In this document: piece after piece, positions 35,073 to 47,316 of the stretch
How positions within the stretch are numbered: the stretch's first letter is position 1
Layout: each line of letters begins with the position of its first letter
DNA from: Polytrichum commune
Lineage: Eukaryota > Streptophyta > Polytrichopsida > Polytrichales > Polytrichaceae
Direction: 5' to 3'
Length of the DNA stretch: 64,000 nucleotides
Assembly (NCBI GenBank): GCA_950295325.1
Contig: OX485804.1
Span: 44,206,001-44,270,000, forward strand
The notes under the pieces: model-generated
Databases searched by the model: none
Told to the model about the DNA's origin: nothing
Seen by the model: only the letters and a program-made list of their open reading frames with translations
Made by a program: the position numbers and the translations under genes

Positions 35073-35564
35073 CAGTCCACCCTCGATAAATGTTACACTT
35101 ATAAACGTTAACTCATTATATTTGTTAACAAAATCGTACTCCCCTCATATTGCTAACTAGAATGTTAACTATGTTAAATGTTAACAATAATTTACTCCCC
35201 TCTTTGTTAATTTGCCACTTATAAATGTTAACCTACGAAATACATCCAATATTGTGTGATGACATCCATTACATTGACTCACAACCTTTCAAAGTGGCAA
35301 AAGCCACCAAATTTGACTTTTGTGATCAAATTATTCATCTGGACTATATTGATTCTTATTTTGTTTCATAAAAATAAAAGATTGATTTGATACACATATT
35401 TTATATATGATAATTTTGCAAAACTTTCCCTCCATAATTGTAATGAATTTATATTTGTTAAGCATTCAAAAAGATCCCTTTATAGTTGTTACAATGTTAA
35501 CTCACTATAAATGTTAGGAAAATTTTACTCCCTGGAGAGCCTAACATTTATAGAGGGTGGACTG
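35073..35564. mobile_element. pogo/Tigger-type MITE (Emigrant-like) with TA target duplication
   Basis: The left end reads CAGTCCACCCTCGATAAATG and the inverted right end reads CAGTCCACCCTCTATAAATG. TA flanks both sides (35071-35072 and 35565-35566). CAGT ends with a TA duplication and AT-rich ATAAATGTTAAC sub-repeats are the pattern of plant pogo-derived MITEs. At 492 bp it has no transposase. Confidence 0.85.
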
Positions 35565-35566
35565 TA

Positions 35567-36016
35567 GTGTTAGAAGATATGCTAGAAGATGTGCTGGAAT
35601 TCTCCTTTTATCATTGTTATTTTATTTTTCATGTCTTTATTTACACTAAATTCAAACATGTAACTTCCACATGTTACCGTAGTTGATATTTAGTGTTACT
35701 TACTTTCATAGGGTATTGACATTTAGTGTATGCTTTTGTATTTAGTGTATCAAACATTAAATATCATATTGTGTGTACCATCACACTACATTGTTTATGG
35801 TATTTAGTGTTACTTACTCTTTGGTGTTACATTGTGCTATGACTTTTAATTATGGATCTCGTTTTTTACCAAAAAAGGTCAAGTTGGTTGTTTGGACACT
35901 ATATAACAATAATCTTCAATTGGTAAAAACTTACATCATCAGTAATGAAATGTCGTAGAAATGGGTATTCCGAATAGTGATTGACATTGAATATCATAAA
36001 TGGTGTAGCTTAACTT
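35567..36016. other. Short gene-free spacer
   Basis: AT-rich, with several ATTTAGTGT half-palindromes between 35690 and 35830. No gene is supported. Confidence 0.4.
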
Positions 36017-36342
36017 AGGGTCACTTCACACACAAGATTGAAGGCCCGTGACTTTTGCATTCGAAGATCTCTAATTGGTCGAAAAGGCCGAGACTGTCCA
36101 AGTTCACTACACACTAGAGGGTGAAGGTCTAACAGACCCCAAAACAATTTCATAGATGAAAGGTCTACATGGATTCCTACATGAAAGACTCTAAGTAATG
36201 TTTCATGTTTTGCCAGAATTTGGGTTGCGATAGGCCTAAGGCAAATTCAAGTTAACCATGTCAATGATGTAGCCTTTGGATGAGAATCAAAGGCCCTCAC
36301 AATTATACAATCACAGATCTTGGCTCGTGTGTGAAGTGGCTC
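36017..36342. mobile_element. Family A copy 3 (internally shortened)
   Basis: The ends AGGGTCACTTCACACACAAG and CTCGTGTGTGAAGTGGCTC match copies 1 and 2, but the interior is about 170 bp shorter. It has the same orientation as copy 1. Confidence 0.75.
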
Positions 36343-36359
36343 GTATTAGCTTACCAACC

Positions 36360-36565
36360 CAATGAATGGGGAGAACCGACCACTAGTTAGAGATGAGCCA
36401 GTTGAAGTTCAAGATTCCATGAAAATTACCCTTCATTTTTAGAGGAATCTATAGAATATACTTCAAATTATTAAACAAGAAACCATAGATCACAACATGG
36501 AAACGGTTGGACTTGGAAACAATAGGATTTTGATCGATCATGCGTAAAAATCTCCTTGGACATTG
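36360..36565. mobile_element. hAT-type MITE, family B copy 4
   Basis: It starts CAATGAATGGGGAGAACCG and ends CTCCTTGGACATTG, collinear with copy 2 at 9876-10083. It begins only 18 bp after family A copy 3. No clear 8-bp duplication remains. Confidence 0.7.
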
Positions 36566-39025
36566 TATTACACTAAATAAGTATTAGTCCTATTAAGGTA
36601 TGTGGGTGGTATTCGGCTTGATTTTCTTCATCTCCAACTTCTACGGATTAGATTTACACAAGAACCACTTGTGTTTCATTAGAGTTATTTGTAAAGTAAA
36701 GCAAATGAAACTAAGGGTTTAGTCCCAAACTCTAAGTTTATGAATATTAACACAAAGTCACCTAAGTTTTTTTAATGCATAAATTACCATAAACAACGAG
36801 TGATGTAAGGCTATAAAAACCGGCTTTTTAGCTTGTCCTACTATGATGGGTGGGCCAAGCTAGCCTTGCATAGGCCAAGTTGGGATATAGCACAACCGAT
36901 CCCATGCACATACATTACCCCATTTAGATCTTCAAATTCTCTCAAAGTTTGAGAGATGGAAAGAGGAGGTCCCAAAAGTTTCACCCAACTTTCAAAGTAG
37001 GATCCAATACACGATGAGCTAACGAGCTCTTAATAGAAGGTTTTCTCAAAGAAGGGTCAAACCCATGGTTTCATCCCTCTTTGACGGACATTATGGATAA
37101 TTTTATTATCATATCTACAATAAAGCATCATAAAAAATCGGGCTAAAAAATCATATTTTCCCTTATTTTGTTATAATTATCAGAAGTGCTTGTTTGTTGA
37201 TTCTTTAACTAAATACATATTTCTTCCCAGTTATGTTCATTTTGAGTGTAAAATGGTTAATAAAATTTTGAAGAAACATCATGATCTCTTTTAGACACGT
37301 GCCTTTATGAGTGTTTGTTCTTTGGTCCTCACCTCACTATACACTATCAAATATAGATGTCCGATTAAGAAATTTAATTGAATAACACATACATACCTTG
37401 GAGTGGGTGGAAAATTGATGTGGGTATAACTAGTGTGGCCCGGACTAATTTAAAACTAGAGATTCTGCATGGGCTGAAACTTAGTGTGGCCCTCGCTAAA
37501 AGGACTACTTAGTGTACTTTAGTGGCATAAACACATTGATTGGGTGGATGGGCGTCTAGGGTCACTCTTCTTGATTACCTACCTTTATTTTATTGATTTG
37601 TGGCAAGCCTTCTAGTTATAAATTCCACTAAAAATGATGCAATACGATGAGATTGCATTACCTTATGTGCTCAAAATATCAACATCATTTTAGATTCAAT
37701 GGTTTCCACAATTGTGAGGATATGTCTGACCATTCTAGAGAAAGAGAATCTTCACTTTGAGTTCTTGCAACTTTTGCATCTCAACTCGAATTATCAAATT
37801 GGGTGTCATTTAAGACGAGTAATTGAGTTAAGTCTGCTTATCTCTCTTATCTTAGTATTGAGTGGCGTAGTCTCCCTTGAATTCAATCAAGATTGAGATC
37901 CTTATGAAGGTGGAAAATGTCACACATAGCACTTATGATTCATGGGATGAGCAATGGCAAGCGATTAATGATTCATTTTAGTTGTAGTTGATCACTGATG
38001 ATGAGTTGGATGTGTTTAAAAAGAAATGTTTTGGACATGGGCCAAGAAGGGAATCACATGGTGAATGCTTGGAGGCATCATATTGATCATTTCATTGTGA
38101 TGGCCTTAATTGACTATACATGGTTGATTGCATATTTTTGAATTCAAATGATTTTGTCGGTGTATTGCTTGATGCTATGCATGATGTCAACATGTGCATA
38201 TCCTCTCTTATTCTAATACAATTTTTTAATTTGTATTGATGTCATTCTTTGATGTCATTATCTTCAATTGATTTATTTGTACTTATGCTTTGTGTAGATC
38301 CATTGAGAGTGACCATGTGAAGACAAATTTAGTTCATAAGCTTCACATAGAAAATAAATATGGCACTCTTCACCTTCAAGAATTTCGGGAGCTTCTATCT
38401 GTTGCACATTTTGATGTTTATTATTATTATTATTATCAATAGCTAACATAAGAATGAGTAGTACCCTCTTAGCCAATGTTTGTACAAGGTGAGGATCTAG
38501 TACACCGTGACTATAATAGGGTTGAAGCCTTGCCCATATATCATATGTAATCATTCACTACCACTTCAATCAATAAAAACATATATTGTTGTACCGAGGA
38601 AATAACTACTACAATTGAAGAGGTTTCGATGAATTATACTGATAAGATTAATTTGGCTTTGAGATTTGTAGAAGATATGTGGATGGCAATAAACAAGGCT
38701 TCAACAAATGTCATCAAAGATATAAGGCAAAATTAAAAATTTGAGATCAATGAGTTGCCTTTATGTTCAAAAATTGGCAAGACACTTACGGTACATGATA
38801 AATATGTTCATATATATAATTTATATATTTCTTGCGTGTTTAGTTTGGTATTTGTTGATACACTCTACCATGACTTCCGTTTTGTAGATTTAACCCAAAG
38901 AAAAATCTATTCATAAGGTGAGATCATTGACTCGTTATGTATTTCAAAAGTGTGTGGGAGTGCTAGAGGTGGATGTGGAAGCCATCGACATATTTCTTAA
39001 TCTAATCAATTATCAAACTCAACTC

Positions 39026-39076
<51 letters not shown>

Positions 39077-39405
39077 CCTTTGAAGAGGTGGTTGGGATAA
39101 AGAATTGAAATCTATGCAAGCATTTATTGAGGCATTATCTAAACTTGAGCTGTAATTCTCGATGCCTATGCATCCACATGTGATTAAACACCTCGATGCT
39201 AATCATTTATATTTGATTATTCATTGTCTATGTTTTATGTACCTTCTAATTAATCTCTACGTTGTGTCCGTGTGCTTTTGTTCATGCTTATACCCATTAA
39301 ATCAATTTAAAGATTTAAATGTCCACATTAGTTTGCTTGGCGATGTATTGACATGGCTAGCAAGTCTATCAAAAATGAAGGTCGGGAATATTAAAAACTT
39401 GGGTA
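36566..39405. other. Gene-free stretch with dispersed repeat fragments
   Basis: 36600-36690 and 37140-37420 match 54290-54690 (family D), and 36835-36975 is similar, in inverse orientation, to 56500-56650. A frame reading ALRFVEDMWMAINKASTN at about 38640-38720 has no recognised relative. A TTA-rich run lies near 38420-38437. No gene is supported. Confidence 0.4.
39029..39072. repeat. (GA)n microsatellite
   Basis: About 22 uninterrupted GA units. Confidence 0.97.
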
Positions 39406-39448
39406 TACAGTAATCTCCTGCTTAAGTACGCACTTTGAACCGGAGCCG

Positions 39449-39676
39449 TTGGTGCGTACTTTACTCATATCGCTTTCTAGACCCACTGATTTAATGAATT
39501 GCAACGGGAAACAGATGAAACCTGAGATAACCTGCTTGACCGAAGCCCGACGATGTGAAATCATTCCAAAGTTGAGCAAGCCGAACGTGCTGAGCAAGCA
39601 GTCGTTGGGGCGGGAGTATGAAGTCAGTGAAGGTGTCGTCTGGAAAGTTTGGGACAATCGGGAGAACATACTGTAG
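39449..39676 (+). pseudogene. CENP-B/pogo-type helix-turn-helix fragment
   Basis: The frame gives 75 aa ending at TAG. Residues from about 29 on read LTEARRCEIIPKLSKPNVLS, then SLGREYEVSEGVV and WDNRENI, matching the N-terminal psq/CENP-B-N DNA-binding domain of pogo/Tigger transposases. The second DNA-binding domain and the DDE catalytic domain are absent, so only the DNA-binding part could be made. The domain ends inside the shell, before the CACTA insertion at 39899. Confidence 0.7.
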
Positions 39677-39898
39677 TGAACAACGCTAATGTCTAATGAT
39701 GCCAAAACCCCTAAACGGAAATTGAACACATGTATGATGAACTACGATGATCACTTGAGACGTTTTGGCAAAACATTAACAAACTGAAATTGAATGTCAA
39801 GCGTAAAAAACTTCATGCATTTGTGGCAAATGACTCTGCATGACATGCTCAAACATTAAAATTTGATCCTGATTTTTTTCAAAAAAATTGCGCACTTA

Positions 39899-40500
39899 CA
39901 CTATAAGAAACCCGCGTTTTTGGGGTCGTTTTGGGGAAACGAGTGATGTCTTCCGAGATGTCACTATGTTCGGCAATAAACGCCCACAGAATTGCAGATT
40001 TTATTGGACGTTGCGTGAAACATGACAGATCATGGGGCAGGACATGGCGATGTCAGGAAGGATAGCCATGATCTTGTGGATGTCATTTAAAACATGCTGA
40101 CGTCCTGCGTCGGGCCGTTTGTAAGGCCGCTAACGCCACGTCATCCCCACAGGTCTATCCACGGCATGTATAAAGTTGCGGTGGGCAGACTTAAAGTGCT
40201 GCCCGGGGAAAAAAGGTTGGAGAATGTTCAACTATGTGTGGTTGGCTATAAAAGACAAACTTGTTCCCAAAAATTTGAGGGAATGCCACATAAATTTCTC
40301 ACGGTGCATTAATATGGTTCTTGGCATGCATGTTATTCTCCCGAATTCCGTTCAAATATTTGTAGCGGATGAGCCAAAAAACACGGGGGTGGTTGAGTCA
40401 TTCTCTAATTGCCATAAGGTAGACATGCGGGACCACAATTGCATACCGTAGGTTCATATATAGCTGGTTCAACACATGTTAGCCGAATAATTAATTAAAG
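39899..40500. promoter_or_regulatory. Left subterminal region of the CACTA element
   Basis: Repeated GATGTC, GACGTC and CACGTC motifs in both orientations occur from 39945 to 40145. In the En/Spm family, subterminal repeats bind the TNPA protein, and these are the best candidates here. Confidence 0.5.
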
Positions 40501-43500
40501 TGGAAAAATGCCCTTTGGATTAAAATAGGAAAATTATGAAATTTCAAGTTTTGCTACAAAAGGAATGTTTTCTCATTCACTTGTTTATAATTTAGTTTGT
40601 CATATGTTGATTTTGATTTCAAAGGATTTCAAAGGTTATATATTTGTACATTTAGACACGAGGAAATCAAGGGAAGACTTTTGCAAGCAAAATATGGCAC
40701 TTCATTGCTCTCACAATTCCAAAAATACATGCGCCAAACGTGGGAGTGCCCACGTTGGATCTCGTGGCCACATTCCACATATAGACGAGCAACTGCTACT
40801 GGAAAATCTTAGTGCCTAGAAAATTATGACCATCCGTCTGTTTGAACACAAAGGACGTCTCCACGGACACCCGAGTAGACATCAACCTTGACAGTCGGTT
40901 CCTCTCCAGCAAGGCGTCCCTTGTGACGCAACCTTATACATTGCATGCCATGTGTGATGTGACGTTGCTGTAGGTGCTTTGGGTTGTAACCACTAATACT
41001 GTGTTCCTTCGTTTTCTTCTTCCCCACGAACATCCAACGAGGCTGGGATGTGCATGCCGCCGTCCGTTGCGGGCTCTCTAGTGGGCTCTACATCTTGCAT
41101 TTGTGGTTGTAAACCCACAAAATCAGCATCGTGGCCGACATCGATTATGCGCGGTAAGGTCTGGTTGGTTTGTAGTTGCCCACGTCTACCCCTCACGTCC
41201 GTGCGACATACAACCTTCCATCCTGGCCTCGTCGGGTCATTGGAGAAAAAAACTTGTTGACAATGCAATGGAAATGCAAAAGAGTTTGAGTGCACTTTGC
41301 CATCCATGCGGTTGAAGTTCGCAACGGTGAAACCATATTGATCCCGTGTGATGTTAGGGTGTTGAGGATCTGCACTTGGGCGAACCCAATCGCACACTAG
41401 CACAGTGGTGCAATGATTTCGGTAGTCTAGCTCCAAGATCTCTTCGATGTAGCCCACATACTCCTCGGTTGTCTCTATGGGTCGCCCATTTCTCAAGCCC
41501 CATGGTATTTGTCGTGTAAATGAGGCCACCACACATGAATCGCGCGTGACGAGGCCACCCTCAGCACCTCGTACTCGGAAGTGCATGCCAAACGCATACA
41601 TTTTCCGGTGTGAGATTGCATATTGCTCGGGAGGTTGCGCGTATTGCGCAACATCGACGTCCACAACTTCGCCGGAGGAACGCTGACGTGACAGACGCGA
41701 CGTCAACCATGTTGCAAAGGGAGGAAGATCGTGTAGTTCCAACGGATACCGCACTGCCAAAGTTGGATGCCGGCGGCGACACATTTTCCGAAAGGCCTCC
41801 CTCTCTTTCCAACGCGAAACTCTAGCTGCCATAAACTCCCTGCACAAGGTTGTGTACCATTAAATTGTGGTTAGAAATGGCCCTTGCATGTATATAAAGG
41901 TGATGCAAAAGTGTGATGGCCATCATCTACAATATCACATGTAACGCGTATATCTCAGAAAGAATGTCATTTGGGACATCATGTCCAACACATCCTCATG
42001 CATTGCTGCATGTCACAGTTGACATGGCACATGTATTTTGCATTGGATGACAGTATATATCATCGAGGCTTGAAGTAAAGTAAGTATGGGTTCCACTAAC
42101 TCTCTGCAACGCTCCAATGACGACGCATTGTCCAAAACAAAAGCGTGCGCATAGTTGCGGAATTCGTCGGACATCTTTCGCTTTTGTTGTGAGTTGCAAC
42201 GGAGAATCTCATCGTTCATGGTTGCATCCTCTTCAGCGTCCCATACACGATGTGTAGTTCCTCTGTACTGATACATGTACTCCGTGCAAAAACCAAGCGT
42301 GTCGTCCATTTGATAACCTTCCGCTATACTACCCTCCGGATGTGCAAATGTTCGAACGTAATCTTTCAACGTTTTCATGTACCGTTCTATGGGATACATC
42401 CATCGACAATGCACTAGACCGCACGTGTACAACTGCTCCACCAAATGGACGGGAAGATGCGTCATGACATTCATAAATGTGGGAGGGAACTCCTTCTCCA
42501 TGACGCACGTCGCCATCACCACATCCAACATTGTGCCCTCCTTGTCGCCTCTCTTCACCTCCTTGGCGCTTAGTCTCTGAAACACTCTACTCAGTTTGAT
42601 AATAGCTACGCGCACGCTTTCATCCAGTAGGTTGCGTACAGCCACTGGAAGAATCTGGAAGACATGTATTTAGAAAGTCAGAGAACGATTGTGTCGCGCC
42701 CCTTGGACATCAGACAGAACATCTAGGAGCGTCATGAAGAACATGGAGTGCGATAACAGTTTGAGGATAACGTCCCCCAGGATGTTGACGCGTCAACCAT
42801 GTTTGGAATGAGGTCTCAGTAGACATCATGCGGTGTGTGCCTATACTCCTATGATACATTGATACATTGTATTACAACATTGACATCCCCGAGGGTGTCC
42901 TTCTTGACTTGCCTATTGCATGAGAACATGGTAGTCGTGCGTTTTCATGTACTGCAATTTCCCATCCGCTAGGCGCTTGTGAATGCTACCCACGTAGTTT
43001 GTGGGGGTGTGAATATTGGAGACGATTCCAACAAACTCCGCGCGTTCATGTGGCCTAAAAACATAGGGAGCGTGCGGCATATAGTACCCATCCTGTGGCC
43101 GCCGTGGGGGTTGCAACCATATCTCTTCGTGTATTCCCAGGTCCTCTGCGTCGACCCTGCTTCCAGGACTATCATTCATTCCAAACAATGTCTTCAACAA
43201 GTTCTCGCACAAATTCTTCTCACAATGCATAACATCGAGGATGTGACGCTCTAGCAGGTGCTGCACAAGACACATGGGCAATTTCAGACACATTGCCAGC
43301 ACTTTCATGGACACATGCATGCCTCGTCTATCCGTATGAGCAAAGCTGGTAATCATCATGGCCTGAAGCGTCAGGTTAGATGTCTTGGTGGACATCATTA
43401 CAAACTACGTGACTGAGACGGACGTCGCGATGTCCACTTCAACATATGTGGACAGGATGTGCAAACATTAATTGTTATACGGGAATCACCTGCCAGTATT

Positions 43501-44866
43501 CCAGCTCGAACAACGCACTAAGTCTTTTGACGCCTGTGACATGCACAGGATCGTTGGGTCCGTTATCTCTCCCGCCCATCTGTAGGTATGAATCGCGCCA
43601 AGCTGCCTATCGAATGATATCATCCCCCGACATCGGTTTTGGCCTAGGACGTTCCTCTTCCTCCCCATTGAATCTCCTATTCCGGCGATACGGGTGGTGA
43701 CGGGGTAAATAACGACGAATGCCGCCGTAAACAATTTTGGTGCCCCTAATGCTCCGATTTGGAAGCATGTTTCCGGTTTTTGCCATCCTCGCATCGGTGT
43801 TTGGTCCACAACAAGGGCACCCCTTGTAGCCCTTACAAGTAAGACCAGAAATGAGGCCGAAAGCGGGAAAATCGGAAATGGTCCACATAAGTATGGCACG
43901 CAAAGTGAAAGTGCGACTCCCTTGTGGTTGGGAGAAATCTAAAGCCTCAACACCATGCCAAAGCTCTTGTAGCTCCTTCAAAAGCGGTCGTATAAACACA
44001 TCAATGTTTGAAGAGGACGGCGACTTCTTCCCGGAAATCAATATACACAACGAGATAAAAAACTTTTTGGTCACCAACCATGGCTCGAAATTGTAAATCA
44101 AAATCAATACCGGCCACGTCGACCAGTTGGTGTTGTTTAGTTTAAAATGATTCACTCCGTCCAAAGCGAGAGCCAGTCTCATGTTCCTATCGTCACGCCC
44201 AAAGTTGCCAAACGCGACGTCATTGTTGATGTGCTTCCATGCAGGGCTGTCAACCACATAACGCATGATGTCATCACTGCTGACGTGTTTGGTGTGACCT
44301 GTCAATAGACGCGCTATCTCAGACGAGCGCCACATCCGTTTCAACCTAGGAATTAGGGGAAAGTGATGGATTACTCTTGCGGGAATGTTGTTGCTGTCAT
44401 CCAGCCATCGTCGCGCCGTGCACTTGGGACATGAATCATGATTTGCATATTCTTCGTCATATAGAAGACAACCATTGGGGCATGCATGGATATTGTTGTA
44501 GGTCAATCCAAGTCGACGGATGCTCTTCCGAGCCGCATAATGAGTTTTGGGCAACTTGTTGGGCATTGGTAACAAGTCTCCGGACAAAAATCGGAACAAC
44601 TCATCGGTAAATGTATTGCTCACACGGAACACCGAGCACATGTTCATTATGATGATCGTGGCGGACACAACACTCATTTTTGAACCCGGGTACACTGGAG
44701 TCGTGGCTTCCGTATACAAACCATCCAATTCATCTTCGATGTCGCCGTCTTCCTCGTTCTCCATATGCAAACGTCCTTCAGCTACGGCCTCTTCGTGGAG
44801 TGCATCCCCTCTGCCCAGTGCCTCCAGCACCTGACGTTCAACTTCATGGAATTCATCCAGGAGGGG

Positions 44867-46024
44867 CAGGGTTGTCTATCGCGACGTCATGACGGTGTCG
44901 TGCCGTCATGTCGTGTCGTGTCGTGACGGACCCCTCCGTCACGACACAATAGGGTCCACGTAGGGTCAACATAGGGGGAACGGACTAGGGTGGGTAAAAT
45001 ACTTACCTTCTTGCCAAGGTGGCGTCCTATGTGGCAGAAAACGCCGACGTGGTCGTGGATATGCCTAGCGCAAGGTAAATCATTTTGCCATTTTGTTTAC
45101 CATTTTGTTAAAATCAAAGTAGTAAAAAACGACTAAGGAGGGTGTGGGGCGGACGGGGGACGAGGGTGGGGCGGACGGGGGTGGGGGGGGGGAACGGAGC
45201 GGACGGGGTCGGGAACGGGGGCGGGAACGGAGCGGACGGGGTTGGGAATGGGGGTGGACGGGGGGGAACGGGAGCGGACGGAAGGGGGGGGGATTTTTAT
45301 TTTTTTTAAATGGGGCGGACGGGGAAGGGGGGGGGGGAAAAAAAAAAAAAAAAAACTGGGGCGGACGGGGGGGAACGGGGCGTACGGGGTCGGGAACGGG
45401 GGCGGACGGAGGGGGGGGAATTTTTTTTAAAAAAACAATGGGGCGGACGGGGAAGGGGGGGGGGGAAAAAAAAAACTGGGGCGGACGGGGGGGAACGGGG
45501 CGTACGGGGTCGGGAACGGGGGCGGACGGAGGGGGGGGGATTTTTTTAAAAAAAACAATGGGGCGGACGGGGAAGGGGGGGGGGGAAAAAAAAAAAACTG
45601 GGGCGGACGGGGGGGAACAGGGCGTACGGGGTTGGAAACGGGAGCGGACGGAGGGGGGGGAATTTTTTTTTTAAATGGGGCGGACAGGGAAGGGGAAAAA
45701 AAAAAAAAAAAAAAAAAAGGCGGGCGGGGGGGGAATGGGGTGTACGGGGTTGGGAACGGAGCGGACGGGGTCGGGAACAGGGGCGGACGGGCTCTAGTAA
45801 ATTTTTCCCCACTTTACCTTTACTTTGTTGACATGTCATTACACGTGGACATTGTAAATCCTACGTGTCTGAATTGGGTTAATGTAATTACACAAAAAAA
45901 TCGGTAAAATTCAAGTCCGTCAGGATAAAGACAGCATCCGGCATAATGTCGTGACGGATACGTGTCGTGACGGCACGACATTATGCCGGGATTACCCTCC
46001 GTCACGACACAATAGACAACCCTG
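44867..46024. mobile_element. hAT-type element inserted in the TNP2 coding sequence
   Basis: It starts CAGGGTTGTCTAT and ends ATAGACAACCCTG. The octamer AGGAGGGG flanks it exactly (44859-44866 and 46025-46032). The 1,158 bp encode nothing recognisable. Inside the left end is a perfect small inverted repeat (TCGTGACGGA...TCCGTCACGA, about 44920-44945), and the right end has related CGTGACGG palindromes. The centre is a G-rich polypurine tandem array. It is non-autonomous. Confidence 0.9.
45144..45800. repeat. G-rich polypurine tandem array of about 120-bp units inside the hAT element
   Basis: Units with the order GGGGCGGACGGGGGGGAA, CGGGGTCGGGAACGGGG, a long G run, AT-rich spacer, GGGGCGGACGGGGAAGG, long G run, poly-A repeat at about 45356, 45476, 45599 and 45717. 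The + strand is almost entirely G and A with a few C. The runs of three or more G are dense enough for G-quadruplexes. The long + strand frames across it are low-complexity artefacts. Confidence 0.9.
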
Positions 46025-46413
46025 AGGAGGGGTGGGGGAAGTGCCCCGTTGTCGGCGTCCACGGGTTCAGGTAATGTGTCCGAAGGGATGTCTTCTACAA
46101 CGTCGTTGTCACAACAGACGTCCTCCACCCACATTCCAGACGGTGGGTATCCATCGACGGGGTCACCGCCTAGTAAAGACTTGGTTAGAAATGGATCACG
46201 GCCAACTGCCGCGTGGTGTTGCCGTATAACTTGTATGGTTTTTCTGCGTCCACCCTTGCAGTCTTTGCAAGGACATCTAAATGTGTGCACATTGTTCTCT
46301 GTCGCCACGCGGAGCTCCGTGTGAAGTATCAAATCCCCTATTGGCACGTGACGAAGTGTGCGTCCATCGTCCGTCAAACGAATGGTTGCACCACGACGCA
46401 CAGCCGAACCCAT

Positions 46414-47019
46414 GTTGCGTGTCCCGAATTGGAAGATGTTACCTCACCGGGCCGATGTTACACACCCTGCAGCGCTTCCGCAAGGTCTCCGCGTGGTCGT
46501 GTTGCGCATGAGCATTGATATAAACAGAGGACACCATTCGTTGACACTATGCGGAGTGTCTCTTCCAGGGTGGATGTCACTGAGAATGTCCATGGGGGCA
46601 TGGCTGTTGATCTGTCGGCGTCAATTGTGACATCTTCCTGGACACCAAAATGAAGGTCACACACTACACGGCAGTGTGTTCCATACACACCCACGTGAGG
46701 GATTTGACTGCTGCAGAACATTGAAACCACAATGGTCACGTCGATGACCTGGATCTTTCATTCCCGCACACAATGGGGAACGCACAGTGTTCGAATTAAG
46801 CACATGTCGCATTGGGTGTCTTACATGACGTCCAAAAAACACTGGTATCTACAACGCCAGTAAAAAAACAATGTAACTGACCTTTTCCCACGTGTCCCAG
46901 AGGGTATTCCAGGCAGTGGATGCCCCAGAGGACCCTGAGAAGGCTCGCCGACATTCTCTAAACCCTAAGTGTTGCGGCTTCACCTTTGTACGCTCATTGC
47001 TTGAACATCCCTTAGCAGC
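46414..47019. promoter_or_regulatory. Shared upstream region of the TNP2 and TNPA-like genes
   Basis: The two CACTA genes face away from each other here, so the segment probably holds both promoters. TGACGTC, GACGTC and CACGTG motifs occur (for example 46735-46750 and 46825-46835). No TATA box was chosen with confidence. Confidence 0.35.
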
Positions 47020-47316
47020 ATGGCGGTGTCGCGTTCAGCACGAAAGCCTGGTAAGGTTGTCCGTTTTATAGACACATCACAACATCCGCAAAGGGTGGAT
47101 GCGGATGACTCCGAGGCCGCTGCAGTGTTGTCCACTTTGGTGTTTGAATGCGAAGAGAAGAATGCAATGATGCCATCCCAAAAACCCAACACAATTCAAA
47201 GAACCCAACGTGCACACCGTCGCCGCCGCTCACGCTTGCTCAACTTCTTTGGGAGTGAAAATTTCACAACACCCACTGAGTCATCGAGCATCGCTATCAA
47301 CCCAGTTCCAAAACAG
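47020..47316 (+). CDS. Possible upstream exon of the TNPA-like gene
   Basis: The frame opens with ATG and runs 99 codons to a good donor (CAG, then GTAAAT). It is basic (AHRRRRSRLLNF near residue 75), as expected of a DNA-binding protein. It would splice in phase onto AAG preceding the ATG at 47697, but that acceptor is weak. Whether it belongs to the TNPA-like transcript or is chance is open. Confidence 0.35.

Larger units (their letters stand above)
40993..46413 (-). pseudogene. TNP2-type CACTA transposase, interrupted by a hAT element and two stop codons
   Basis: Exons in transcript order: 46413-46025 and 44858-43490 (one exon split by the hAT insertion), 43260-42913, 42654-42101, 41839-40993. 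Joined, they stay in one frame of about 1,168 codons. Landmarks: a Transpos_assoc-like CPCKDC near residue 50; ACPNGCLLYDEEYA and CPKC; the TNP2 core with LALDGVNHF, WSTWPVLILIYN, IDVFIRPLLKEL and WTISDFPAFG; then HILDVMHCEKNLCENLL; a DUF4218-like block with EKEFPPTFMNVMTHL and WMYPIERYMK; and a C-terminal DUF4216-like block with YVGYIEEILELDY. In-frame TAG codons at 43607-43609 and 42913-42915, plus the hAT element, prevent a full protein. The exon 2 donor is GCAAGT. TNP2 cuts and rejoins element ends; this copy should be inactive. Confidence 0.85.

Noticed and set aside
45144-45839. Long glycine/arginine-rich frame on the + strand and the proline-rich frame opposite
   Set aside because: They are produced by the G-rich tandem array and are low-complexity artefacts in several frames at once.
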